From assembly GCA_021234155.1 (NCBI GenBank), contig JAJEKV010000192.1, positions 207,001-271,000 of the forward strand: a stretch of 64,000 nucleotides of DNA, read 5' to 3'. The notes below the pieces were generated by a model. It saw nothing but the letters and a program-made list of their open reading frames with translations, made no database searches and was not told the origin of the DNA. The DNA is from Isoetes taiwanensis. Lineage: Eukaryota; Streptophyta; Lycopodiopsida; Isoetales; Isoetaceae. Both the position numbers and the translations under genes were made by a program. Below, in pieces: positions 45,597 to 57,241 of this stretch (within the stretch, counting starts at the first letter, position 1; each line of letters begins with the position of its first letter).

Positions 45597-47420
45597 GAGG
45601 CACTGTGTCAAAAGCCTTTGCGAAATCCACAAAGCAACAGTACAGATTCTGGCGTTGATTCCGGCTATCCTCTATGAGTGTTCGCAGAGTGAAGATATGG
45701 TCAATAGTAGAATGCCGGGGGCGGAAGCCTGCCTGCGTGAGAGCCCGCACTTCTCCATCCTCTGCCCAAAGTGTCGGGCCATTTGTTCAAGAATCCCTGC
45801 AGCAACTTGGCAAAGACATTTAACCCACCATAATGGTGCGATAGTTGGGTGGGCTGGGGGTCCCTTTGCTTTGTATATGGGCACAACTCTCTTGGTAGTC
45901 CAAAGTCGCGGGGAAGCCTTCTTGCAATGCCCTATTGAAGAGTCTTTGTGAGAACCGGCACCATTGGGGGCCCGGCCCCACTTGAGAAGCTCTGCGCACG
46001 CATACCATCCAAATCTGCTTTGCCTTCCCTTTAGCGGCGTTGCAGGGCCCATTATGACATCCCTTCAAGAATGACCGATTGCTAGGCCTGTCTGAGAGGT
46101 GCTGGTGCCCGGCTTCCCATTGGGTCATACAAATTGCGCAAGTATCTCACCCATTGTTCCTCGGTAATATTTCCTGTGGGGCCGTACATGCAAGCTTACT
46201 CAAGACCTTTCTCGAGAAGATCCTAGGGTGGCGGTCTAGTAGACCAAACATCATTCTTTGGTGCTCATAAGGTACACAGCTTTCTTGGTCTTGAGGAAGG
46301 AGCGGTATTGACGGGGCGGCCTGCTTGGCGAATGGTGGGGTCCGGCCTTTCGGCCGGAGCCATCGTTTCAGCTCCCGACATTAGTCATCGAACCGGTGAT
46401 TGCGGGGAAGGTGGTTGCAGCCCACGTGGATCGTCGAGGCGGCCTCTCCCAAAGCACTGCCCCTACCCTCGAAGAGAGCTGGTTCACCGGGCCATCTGGC
46501 TGTTGAAGTGTGGGGAGCTGCGGCACTCCCGCAGCCTCATGCTCAAGCATCCTCGCGCATAGACCGCCGCATGATCATAGTCCGGGCACGCAACCGTGGT
46601 ACATGGGGTGTTGGGGCAATGGGTGCTTTCGGTTGGCACGCCAATCTATCTCGCAAGAATAGAGGCCGATGGTCTGAGTCTACTTCCTCGTCCCCGCCAC
46701 TGTCCCCGGACAATCGAAGCGAGTGATCAAGTGTAGGCATTGCTCGCGTCGCGCTGCACGTAATCCACCACACCGGTGCCGCCCCACAGTTCTCCCCGTC
46801 TATAAGTGAAGCGGCCGGAGGGCCACCACCGTGCCCGACCATTGCAAATGACCGGGTCAAAGATATCGCCCGCAGCGGCCCTGCCGCCGGCCATACCGTC
46901 ACGGCCCGACCGTCATCGGCGCCCTTGGCCAAACCATCTCTCGGGGTCCATTTGCAACACATCCTCGCCTAGAGGTGCAAATTTTGGGATCTGCTTTCTG
47001 CCTTACAATGCGGCGCATTGAAATCTCCAAGCAACATGACCTTGCCCAATTATGCATCTTGTTGTATGTCATCATATAGATCGACATAGGGCTCCTGCCT
47101 ATCCACATCCAAGTGCGTGTGGTAAAAGTTGCTCTCAGCATGTGGGAAGTAGCAAGCCGCCACAAAGAGAGGGCTGCCATCGCCGTTACACTTTTCGTAC
47201 CCACGGTATCTGTTGTGCTGTCTGCGCCTTACCGCGGGGGAGACCGATTGGGCCAAAGGCATGCGGTAGTAACACGCAATTCCTCCGCGTGTCCTCGTTT
47301 CGGTGCACTCATTGAAGACCGAATTGCGCGGGTATCCCGGCAAATCAGGTAGCCTATGACCAGCATGTTCCCATGTTTCCATGAGGAAGATAAGGTCCAT
47401 GTCCATGGCGACGGAATTGA
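45597..47420 (-). pseudogene. LINE-minus copy 3, ORF2 N-terminal half
   Basis: Continuation of the element interrupted at 36681. On the minus strand, 47406-46900 carries the endonuclease domain (DLIFLMETWEHAGHRLPDLP, GGIACYYR, VAACYFPHAESNFYHTHLDV, LYDDIQ). 46128-45672 carries the start of reverse transcriptase (ELLKWGRAP, VVPIYKAKGPPAHP, YRTIMVG). Better preserved than copy 1, though still frameshifted. Confidence 0.8.
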
Positions 47421-47429
47421 GACTGTCCC

Positions 47430-48940
47430 CCTTCTGCCATGGAAAGCCACGGCATTTTCAGGATACCACGTTGAGGCACGATTACTATTTAGTGGCATGC
47501 ATCGCCACTTCAGGTCCGGTGGTAGTGGTGGTCCCAGGGGGAGCGGAAGACGTGGATGCCTGTGCCGCTGGGGCCCCCTCAGAGGGGACTCGAGGGACCG
47601 GAGTGCCTGCATCCCTGTTTGGCTGCCTGAATTCCCGCATCCTTCCCCGGACCAGCCCCGCCGCCCCTCCATGTCTGGCGGTTCGACTTTGGCGGCTCAC
47701 GCCGGGTCTCTTCTTTGTCTTTGGGATCAAGTCCCTGGCCAACGTCTGAGCCGTGCCCTTCAACTTCCGCCACGGCGGGATGGCCACCCGCCTCGCACGC
47801 ACGCTCTCAAGCGTGAAGATGACCACCCACGGGGCGTCGAGGTGCTGAATTCCATGACGACTTCGCCTTTCCAATGGTCACAGTGCTGGGAACATCATCC
47901 GGTCCAAGATCTCGTATGCGGAGTCGGAAGTGAGATGTTCTCCCGACTCCTCCATCGGGCCTCGCACTACCACATTGCGGCTCCTGGCGTCTCATTCACG
48001 GAGTTCGTGAGGGGCACGAGGTGTTGGTTGAGGTGGGTGAGGCATAAGGCGTGGCCGGCGCTGGGTGGTGGCGGCGGCGTGATCGATGTGTTCGCGGCCG
48101 GGTGTTGCGGGAGTTGGCGCCACAGCAGGTTGGTGGGTTCGCCCGGGGTTGGTGTGTTCTTTCTTTGTGGTTTACGTTCTCCGGTCACGGAGCTCAGCTC
48201 TTGCGGGGCGTTGTCATGTCTTGCCATCTCCGGCGTGCAATGGCGAGTTGCTCATGTGCCTCGGCACGGAGGCCCTTGCCTTCTTTGGAGCAGCGCCGCC
48301 CGGCTCTGTAGCTCCCGATCGTGCTAAATCCTTACTCGGCTGGATTACGCGGCTAGCTTCCAAAGCAGCCCGGACTCCTTGTCTCCGCGGTGGCGGCCTC
48401 GCAACCTCGGCGGGGAGGCGGCACGTGCTCCTGCCGTTGTGGCCTTAGCCTCCTCAACCTCGGCCTAGATCCGAGAGGCGGGGTTCGCGAGTGTCTCTGC
48501 TCTACCGGTTCTGTCTGCGTCGAGCTTCCATAGCTGCCAACACGGTGTCTACGCCCCCTCATATCGCAAGCTCTGGCTGGTATTGTTGTCAATCAAATTG
48601 TAGCAAGTGGATGCTATCATGCACTTTGTCGTGCAGCGATCCTCAATTACGTGATTCGTCGTTTTTACGGCACCAAGCGCTGCGCAACATCCGAGATGTT
48701 ATGTTCTCCACCTCTGTCGGGAGGCACGCAAGGCATGCACTATTGGCCTCAACCCTGCGCTGGATCACGGCTCCAAGGTTCGGGCGGATTGCACTGTGTG
48801 GCCCTTTGTCGGTCGGCCCAGCCTTGGCTCGGCCTCCCTCTTCATGGAAGGCGTCTCTCCCTCGCCCAGGCCTCTTCCTTGGTGGCCCAGCTTCATGGTC
48901 TTCCCGGAGGGGCTCTGCACTGCGTGGGGTCAACCCGGTG
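47430..48940 (-). pseudogene. LINE-minus copy 3, ORF1-like region
   Basis: Matches 14930-16382 piece by piece, e.g. DHEAGPPRKRPGRGRDAFHE near 48900 and RTSHFRLRIRDLGPDDVPST near 47900. Frames break repeatedly. Long open frames on the plus strand here (up to 323 codons) are shadows of GC-rich sequence. Confidence 0.55.
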
Positions 48941-49354
48941 GTTGGTGTGTTTGGGCCTTCCTGGGATGGGTTGGTGTGGTCCGAGGTAGCTCACCAACCA
49001 AGTGTGGGTCCACACACGGGGGCGTGTCTGTGGGCCATGACTTGGGGTATGACTTGGGCCACGGCAGGTCAAAAGCAGGTTTTAGGTAGGCTATGGCGGG
49101 GGGCTTATCAGTCCGGGGCGGGCTAGGCGTGGCCGTGGCGGTGGTCACGGCTGGCTAGGCAAGGCCAAGAGGCAGTTGATTGGGCTATGGCAATATCAGG
49201 TAGATGTTGGAGCCTAGCTCAACATTAATTTGTATGCTCTGACTACCCAAATTAGGGTTGGGAGCAAAGGGAGCAAAGGGGCTGAAAGGGGGCAAAAAAA
49301 AGGAAAGTGGCTAATAGACTCCTGGATATCTGGTGTATACCGGCTGCCACAAAA
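48941..49354 (-). mobile_element. LINE-minus copy 3 5' region, ending inside the first monomer
   Basis: Matches 16390-16809, including GCTCTGACTACCCAAATTAG and the GGGAGCAAAGGGAGCAAAGG run. It ends in GCTGCCACAAAACC, the start of the 179-bp monomer, and joins directly to Copia gag. Confidence 0.75.
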
Positions 49355-49397
49355 CCCATTGCTAAAACAAGAATGGAAGCAGAAAGGATGCTTAAAA
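49355..49397 (+). pseudogene. Copia copy 2 gag, fragment left of Helitron-2
   Basis: CATTGCTAAAACAAGAATGG and the bases to CTTAAAA equal 21881-21923 of copy 1 (TIAKTRMEAERMLK). Everything upstream in copy 1 (monomers, LTR, Helitron-3, gag start, MITE) is missing here. Confidence 0.85.
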
Positions 49398-50068
49398 TCC
49401 TATATTATAATGTTATAGGGTGTTGAATCACGCCCTAATTTTGACGGCTAGAATTAAATAAGCAAATCTGACGGTCCAGAAATAAAGAAAACAAAAGGTC
49501 TTAGGTTTTCTTCGGAAGCCATCGAACAAAACGGATCAAGCTATCCCAGGGTGATGCTATCGAACCATTCCGGCATCGCCCAAGGTATCTGGTGGCCGTG
49601 TTTTTAGTTTTGCAACAGGGCCTGCCATTTTGCCAGCCAAAGAACGCTCTACAACTATAGAGGCAGATCTCAGATCTTTTCTGAAGATCCCAGATGATTA
49701 GGAGGTCTTATTTCTTCCAGGAGGTGCCATTACTCAGTTTTCTGCTATCCCATCAAACCTTTGTTGCGGATCAAACCTTTGTTCTATTGAAGATACCACA
49801 GAGTTTATTGCGGATTTCTAGGTTTCTGTTTGATGCAAAATATCTGCAAGTAGCTTGCAATGATTAGGTTTCAGAAGGCTGCGGGCTTGAGCAGAGAAGC
49901 CTGGCTATGTCAGATGTTATAGCTGTAGAGGAGCATGGTGAGCTGTAGAGGTGGTCTACTTGATGCGGGTATTCAGGTTTGAACGTTCTAAGTTTTTGTT
50001 TCCTCTGTTTCATATTGTTTTAGGTCATTTTCCTTGCACTGAAGAACAAGAAAAGTAGCAATTTGCCA

Positions 50069-50150
50069 TCCTATATTATAATGTTTTCATGTGTGTCCGT
50101 TTTCAACTTCGCCCTAAATCAGACGGTTTAGATTGTTCGGCCTATTGATC
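50069..50150 (+). mobile_element. Internal second Helitron 5' end
   Basis: A/TCCTATATTATAATGTTTTC, then CTTCGCCCTAAATCAGACGG, repeats the layout of the outer 5' end (49398-49450) 671 bases downstream. Either an older Helitron shared the same 3' terminus, or a newer element started upstream and extended over it. Confidence 0.65.
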
Positions 50151-51448
50151 GAAGGGTTAAGATTCATTCCATAGTTTAGGGTTTTAATTTCGTTATTTTT
50201 ATTCTGGCTTAGGATTTTTGCTACCCATCGAAGCTACGAGAATGGGTCGGATGGATGTGAAGCTACGAGAATGGGTCGGATGGATGTAGATTAGGACTAG
50301 GGCGATCATCTTCGCCGTGGTTGGAGCAGGATGGTGCCGGCCTGCTTTGAATGCCATCTGTATTGCTCCACAGACCCTGCAATCTATATCTAACTCCAAC
50401 TCAGGATTCTAGCTGTGTGCAGGTAAGGTTTAATACATTCCGAGATGTTTCAGGAGATGGCAAATAAATCACCCTTCCTGGTTGTAACTATAACTGGCTT
50501 CGTATCGACATGTAGGTGTTTGCCTTGCTTTTGCTTCCAAGAGTGACGTCGAGGAAGGCTACGGTACATCGCCCATGGATGCTGGCACCTACCTTCATTG
50601 TTATGCAAATGGAAAGCTGATGAAAGTTGATTTTACATTCAAAGATGCTGGCTCTGCTAACTTGAAATGCAAACTTTGAGAAATATACAGATCAGAAATA
50701 TGCCACTGCACAGATCTAAGGGATTCCACCGCTGTAAAATCCGTGGAACTGCTAGAAATAGGAATGAAATGCCATATGTCTCCACAAGCTGAAATATGGA
50801 AAGACGGGACAAATATGTTTTTCTACAAGGTCTGGGAAGTTAAAATCGAAAGTATTCTTCCTCCTAAGGAATATGTTTGACAGAAGCTTTGGTTCACTTT
50901 CCATCAGAAGGTATGCCTCTATAAAAAGGCTAGAATTAGACAAGGAAGAATATGAATGTGTGGTATGTTTGACAGGATTTAAAGAGATGACAAGCTGAGA
51001 TTATGGGAGTATTACTCTAGCAACAAGAAGCAGTACAAGAAACAGCTACACCAGAGCCTTTATTTCTGGACAGGTTTTGTAAACTTGTGCAACTAGGTTT
51101 CAATCCTCTATTCCATTTCTAGAGATATGTTTTGTAGTTTGCTACTCCTTTCAAGCTACATGAACATGCTTTGTACTATGTCTGTGCATTTTGGAGGTCA
51201 TACTGCTTTAGATTCAGTTAAAGAAGGCCCTCTTCTTTTTTTGTAACAAGGTAAGTTTATTTTTGCATGTGCTTAAAATATTAGTTATTTGTTATGCACG
51301 ATGATTTCGATTTTGCAAATCAGGGTATAATAGAAGCTATTGTTCCTTTGCATGCCCGCTGCAACAAAGAGTCTAATATGTATGTCATATGCAAGCTGTA
51401 ATATTGTTAGTAATAAGGATTTCATGAATGGAATTTGCACTACTGCAG

Positions 51449-51600
51449 GTGTTTTGGCCAGAGTGTGGTTGGCATCCAGTTTCCTTAATAGATCTTATTA
51501 CAGAAGCATCTGTGAAGAAAGTATACAGGAAGGCAACACTTTGTGTTCACCCTAACAAGGTATAGAAGAAAGGCGCCACAGTTCAACAGAATTGTGTTGC
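51449..51600 (+). pseudogene. Auxilin-like J-domain exon captured by Helitron-2
   Basis: After an acceptor CTACTGCAG/G the translation runs [20 protein letters not shown], then [17 protein letters not shown], stop, KKGATVQQN. This is the J-domain of plant auxilin-like proteins (including the JAC1 group that acts in chloroplast movement), which stimulates Hsc70 to uncoat clathrin. The HPD triad essential for Hsp70 activation reads HPN, and a TAG replaces the expected Gln codon right after NKV. Non-functional. Only this exon is recognisable. Confidence 0.8.
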
Positions 51601-52808
51601 TTTGTTATTTCTTCTGTGTTTCTGGAAGATACTCATAATATTTTTTTGCAGGTAGGAAGGAACCGAGCTTTACCAAATAGAGCATACTCCACATGTACGG
51701 TTGCATCATTATGATATTCTGGATCTATGCATTCTTTCGCAACATCAAAATCGTGTTTGAAAAGGTTGCCAATGCATGTTGGAATCATTATTTGGGCTTT
51801 GTCACAAAAACCAGTAGATTGTGTTGCAGAACAATTCCAACCAGTTTTGGCTTCTCAAACTAGGTGCATATATAATTTCTTATCTCTCAAGAGGATATAT
51901 AACCCAAGGACGATCATTTCGGCACCAGAGAAAGCTTTGGGCCATGCCTTTGCTCACTCAACAAACATCTGCAGTTGGTTCATCATATTGCACAAATTAT
52001 TAGCATAGCATTTATAGGCTACAAACTTCTTGAAAAATTGCTACTTGGAGTAGATCCAACAATAGGTAGCATGAAGAATTTGAGTATTTGACACACCTCC
52101 AGTTTCTCACCGTTGGTTCTTGGAGTTTTATCTCCTGATCAGAACAAAAAATATATTGCAATTAATCTTTCTCAATCTTAATTCATTCTCTGTTATACAA
52201 GTTAATTTTTCTTCTTGATTTTCTATGTATTAGGTACAGGTTGGGAGTTTCATCCCCTTAGCATAAGAACAAAAAAGTCATTTATTAGAACTAAGCCTTG
52301 CACTTAATCTTCTCAATCTCAATTCATTCTTTGCTAGGTTAGACACACGTCAGGACTCCAAAATTGTGTTTTGTCTCTATGTTAATGTGTTATTCATGGA
52401 ATACCACTGTTTGGATCCATTTTTTGCATCCATGATTGATTTGATGACAACACATGAAACGATATTAAAAATTTTGCATTCAAACATTCAAACTTGGATT
52501 AAAACCCATAATGCAAAATTGCTATAAGAAACCAAAAGGGCATACAAAAGGAGTACGGTAGACTACTCAATTGTACACATCTATTCTAAGACATTCTATT
52601 TACATAGCATCACAACATCAAATAAACAAGAAGGGTGTTCCCTCCCATGAACCCACAAATGGTGCCCCCTCCCACCCCAAAACAAGTGGTATAAAAATGT
52701 AATGCCCGTCAACACTTACATGTTCCGAACATTTACAAGTACCCAAAGGATGCTCAGCATCGTTTACATATCCCCACATGATCCCAGCAACGCTGGGCAC
52801 CTAACTAG

Positions 52809-53023
52809 TAGAAATAGAACAAAATAGACCTTTAGAAGAAGAGGAGACATCTCAAATCCTATTTGCTAAAGGCAAAGGAAAGAGAGAGGATCGATCAAGT
52901 GGTAAAATAGGCCCATGTTACAACTGTGATCAATTTAGACATTTGAAAATAAATTGTCCTACTTTAATGAAAGAAATTAGTTGTTATAACTGTGGAGGAA
53001 GAGGCCATTATGCCTCAAACTGA
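52809..53023 (+). pseudogene. Copia copy 2 gag, part right of Helitron-2
   Basis: Continues IEIEQNRPLEEEETSQILFA and the CYNCDQF.HL zinc knuckle (Gly-His reads Arg-His here), ending at the same TGA that replaces the last Cys of the second knuckle in copy 1. Confidence 0.85.
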
Positions 53024-54305
53024 TCAACTCCAAAGAACACTTCAAGGGAAAGAGGAAAAGGAGACAAAGGCAATGCAAGACACATGGGAAGAGGTAGAGG
53101 AAGGGGAAAAAACTCATATCATGAAGCAAATGTTGCTGAAGAAATTATGCTTGAAGATGGCACAGCTGAAGAAGTTAAAAGAGGTAAGTTCACATAAAAT
53201 TTATTTTTGTCATGATAACATTGACAATGATGATTTTCTGATTATAGATAGTGGAGTAGAAAAATCAATTGCATGCACCTCAAAAATCTTGAAGGAGAAA
53301 AAAGAAAGTCAAGGAGGATACATACAAGTAGGAAATGGAAATCTGCAAAGGGTGGAAGATGTAGGAATACTCGAGTTGTTCAGTTTAGAAGGAGAGATAG
53401 TCAACCTACAGAATATACTTTGTGTACCAAGTTTAGTAAAAAATTTGATCTCAATTTCTCAACTTGTGGATATGGAATTCAAAGGTGTATTTGAGCAAAT
53501 GCATTGTAAAATCTATGAAGGAATTCTTTGGCAGAAGGGTTGGAAATCTATTTGGCATTAATGCTAAATGTATTGGAAGTGTAACCATGTCCACAATACC
53601 AAACATAACTACATGGCATGAAATACTTGGACATACCAATGTTAAATATATAGAAACAATGATTAAAAATGGATGGATCAAATCTGCAAATAGCAAATCA
53701 AAAAATTACATTTGCAAGGGATGTATGTTGGGAAAGCATTCCAGGCTTCCATTTTCAAAGGCAAAAGGAAGATCAAATGAAATTCTAGGCTTAGTTCATA
53801 CTGACTTATGTGGTTCCATAAATGTGACAGAACTGACTAGAAAAAGATATTTTATAATTTTTACAAGATGATTTTAGCAGGAAAACCAAGATATACTGCT
53901 TGAGATCAAAGGACTAGGCTTTTGAAGCCTTTAAGGTGTATGCAGCTGAGGTGGAGCTTGAAACTGGAAATAAAATCAAATGTGTACGTTCAGATCGAGG
54001 AGGTGAGTATCTCTCATTTAGATTTAAGAAGTATTGTAGAGATAGAGGCATAAAAAGGCAATACACGTGTAGCTACACACCTCAGCAGAATGGGGTAGCA
54101 AAGAGAAAAAACAAATCAATACTTAATGCCACTAGGCCGATGCTTAAACAGGCTGGCTTACCTAATTTCCTCTGGGAGGAAGGGGTGAAAACTGCAGTTG
54201 TGATACAAAATACTTTGCCATCTGTAAGCTTAAAAGGAAGATGCCCAGAACAAATGTGGTCAGGAAGATTGCCTAATTATTAAAAATTCAAAGTGTTTGG
54301 TTGTC
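53024..54305 (+). pseudogene. Copia copy 2 pol: protease remnant and integrase, inactive
   Basis: Nearly identical to 22140-23420. The protease triplet is DSG (better than copy 1) and the integrase zinc His is kept (EILGHTN). The catalytic-core Glu is again Lys (QNGVAKRKN), and the stops at about 53912 and 54282 are shared with copy 1. A frame break at about 53862 is private to this copy. It ends at KVFGCL, joined to LINE-plus with a 12-base deletion relative to copy 1. Confidence 0.85.
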
Positions 54306-54958
54306 TATGTGGATTGGGTATTTTTGGAGAAATGCCTTCTTGCTTTGGGATTTGGAGAGGCATTTACCCGTGATGTTATGAAGCTTCATGTGTCGGCATG
54401 GTCTACAGTGCTTTTTCAAGATGAGCCATCCCAAATCTTTCTGTTGGTCGGGGGATCTGACAGTGTTGTCCTTTGGCTCCCTTGCTCTTCACTATTGCTG
54501 CAGAAGTGTTGTCTCAACTCTTTGTTGTTGCAGCTCGAGAAGGTGTCATCCAGGGTCTGCCCATGCTGGATGGTTCTTAGGAGGTGTGTAATCAGTATGC
54601 TGATGACACTTTCCTTTTTCTTATGGCCAACAATGAAAACCTCCATAATGCTAAGCTGCTCCTAGATACTTTCTCCTTGGCCTCTGGAGTTCTTGTAGGT
54701 TGGAGAAAGTGCACTGCTCTATGGACACTGGATAGTGTTGTTCCCTCTTGTATTCTTGACTACCCCTGGACGGTGCTTCCTCATGGTCAACCCACAAAGC
54801 TTTTGGGCAATCCTGTGGGGGTGCATGTTTCTGCCTCATGTGCTTGGGATGAGATCATTAAAGGTCTTGAGAAACATCTGTTCTGGTGGAAGGTGGCTAT
54901 GTTATCTTTGCCTGGTAGGATCACAGTTGCAAAATTCGTCCTCAGCAACACCCATGTC
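54306..54958 (+). pseudogene. LINE-plus copy 2, reverse transcriptase fragment
   Basis: Same 5'-truncated start (DWVFLEKCLL) and QYADDTFLFL active site (54592-54621) as copy 1. A stop is present at 54578-54580 (TAG for CAG in copy 1). Interrupted after ACACCCATGTC by the foldback element. Confidence 0.8.
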
Positions 54959-55450
54959 CATTAGGGATTTTTTGAGATCATAAAAGGGCCTTCTAAGAAC
55001 TGCTGACTAAGTTATATGAACTACCAATCAGAAAACAGAACTGGTAATCCAGTCAGCAAAACAGTTATAACTAACTCACTGGATCACATTTTCTAGCATA
55101 AGTGTTGATAGAAAAGTCCAAATGAGCTCTTGTTTGGTGCAATAGATAGATCTCATTGAGATCTTTCCAACCTTGGGTGGTTTGCATATCTTTTAGCCCC
55201 GTAGGATAGTAAAAAATGGTAAAAACCATATTTTTTGGAGTTTTGACAATCATAAGTGGTTAAAATATGTGCAAAGCACCTAAGATTGGAAAGATCTCAA
55301 GGAGATCTATCTATTGCACTAAACGAGAGCTCATTTGGACTTTTCTATCAAATGTGATCCAGTAAGTTAGTTATAACAGTTTTGCTGACTGGACCCGTCA
55401 GGCTCTGATTTCTGATTGGTAGTTCATTTATCTTCATTTGGCTTAGTTTA
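54959..55450. mobile_element. Foldback element, copy 2 (left ~490 bp)
   Basis: Starts CATTAGGGATTTTTTGAG and follows copy 1 (955-1460) with few changes, including the inverted inner arms. Its right tip is displaced by Element X, which begins at 55451 within TTAGTT. The matching right tip with LINE-plus sequence on its far side is at 34147-34195. Confidence 0.85.
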
Positions 55451-55499
55451 GCAGAGTTTCATTAAAGTTGGAATTCTGAAGACAAGTTGGAATAATTTT

Positions 55500-55640
55500 T
55501 ATATAGTATACCTTGGAGGGTTATGTATACCTCAATACTTATAGTATGGTTATGTGTATTACATAAGGTTATGTATACATGTGTATACTAGTATACCTCA
55601 ATACTTATAGTACGGTTATGTGTATTACAAAAGGTTATGT
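55500..55640. repeat. ~85-bp tandem repeat near the Element X left end
   Basis: Two units share GTATACCTCAATACTTATAG, TA.GGTTATGTGTATTACA and AGGTTATGTATAC. AT-rich and able to fold; probably subterminal structure. Confidence 0.7.
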
Positions 55641-55649
55641 ATACCTGTT

Positions 55650-57241
55650 GTATACTAACACAACCAGATTACAATAAGATAACAAGTACTATTATTCTTC
55701 TACTATTACTCAAATGATCGAACTAGCGTATAGCGCTCGAGAGATCCTTTTCGATCATGAACATTTGATACTCCCTATTCCACGGGAGATGGATGATAAC
55801 ATCAACGGGATCGGATAATGGCGAGGATTGAGAGCAACAAATGGTGAGCCGTCTTCAAGTGGTATATCTCGCCATGGCCGCTTGAAGTCCTCATGATTCA
55901 TCTTGCAAGTGATAGAATCACGTTCAAGACCGTAATACGTCATAGCTAGGCGGAGGCCAATGTTGCTTTGACTCGGCAATTTGATGTATATTTATACCCA
56001 CCAAAATTATTGATGGTATATACCCACCAAAATTATTGATGGTATATACATAGAAATTATTGGATCATATACATACTTGTATGGTACTCGTATAATGGCA
56101 ATGAACACCAATAATTCACATCAATAATTTTACTTCACTATAAAAGCGACTCCATCCGGTGGTAGAGCTCATTCATCTCCCATGGCTTCCTTGCCCGATC
56201 GTCCGAGAACATCCGATCCTTCAAAAAGCGCCTTAGCTATAATGATCTCGTGTGAATGCTACTGAGAAATGGTATCAAACTTGATCCATGGTCTGCAGTC
56301 CAAAGCAGATGGTCCCGCGAGTGCTTGCAAGAAGCTCACTTCGTGTTAAGGTCCACCTTTATTGGCTTCCCCGATCGGGGAGATCTATGAGTGAATAGCA
56401 TCACGTGCTTTGATGTTGATGATGAGTGAATCAGATCCGCTAAGGATATAATAATGACATGAGTACCTATGAACATGAGTGAATCATCGATGATATGTAT
56501 ACCATTAAGGATATAATAATATAAGCACTTATGATTTGTGTATCCATTGGGATATATATAATATAAGCATAGTGAATATTAGTTGATGTATAGAATCGAG
56601 TACATGATAGAATCATACACATGACGAGTACATGATACTTGTATACGCTCAATGATGGCGCCACTGATCCCACCCCAATAATTCACATCAATAATTTTAC
56701 TTCACTATAAAAAACAGCTCCATTCGGGGCTAGAGGTCATTCATCTCCCATGGATTATTTGCCTTCTTCTATTCACCACATCGAGGCGATCAAGTGCTCA
56801 ATGAGCCACTCGATCTTGTTGGTTGCCTAGACAGCATCTTCTTCTTGATCCCTACCGCGAAGAAAAGCTTTGGGCGCTGAGATTCATTGCCCTGCGTCAA
56901 TTCGTGTTATGATCCATCTGATTTGGCTTCCTGAGCGCATGAGCTATGAGATATCAGGGATCACTACTACAGATCCTGAAGATGAATGAATCACTTGTTC
57001 AACATATAAGCACTTCTGACCATCTTATCTATGAATCATGTATGCATTTATATATTAAAGATGTAAGCAATTATATATGATCACAAATATAGTAATGTAC
57101 AAGATCTTATGTATTAAGATGAAAGATATGTATTACAAGTACAAGATCTCATGTATTAAGATGAATAATGTGCTATGTCTTTCCACATGTCTACAATATA
57201 TTTCGAATTTAGACTGCTTTTCGCCTCTTGCCATTGGCATC
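55650..57241. other. Element X left flank of gene A, with two promoter-like repeats
   Basis: Two ~85-bp direct repeats (about 56104-56186 and 56676-56756) share CCAATAATTCACATCAATAA, a CTTCACTATAAAA TATA-like box, a CTCCAT(C/T)CGG segment and TCATTCATCTCCCATGG with an ATG at the end. Short GC-richer islands follow each (about 56180-56420 and 56750-56990), while the rest is AT-rich. They could be small exons or a decayed second transcription unit, but no protein family is visible. Confidence 0.4.

Larger units (their letters stand above)
49398..52808 (+). mobile_element. Helitron-2 (non-autonomous, 3.4 kb)
   Basis: Begins TCCTATATTATAATGTTATA after A (49397) and ends with hairpin CCCAGCAACGCTGGG (52784-52798), CACCTAACTAG at 52808, then T (52809). 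Joining the flanks restores the Copia gag sequence CTTAAAA/TAGAAATAG exactly, which proves both boundaries and the A/T target. A second Helitron 5' end lies at 50069. It carries a J-domain exon (51449-51600). The segment at 50510-50680 (a short frame reading SDVEEGYGTSPMDAGTYLHC) and the frame at 51727-52008 look exon-like but are unidentified. No Rep/helicase. Confidence 0.9.
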
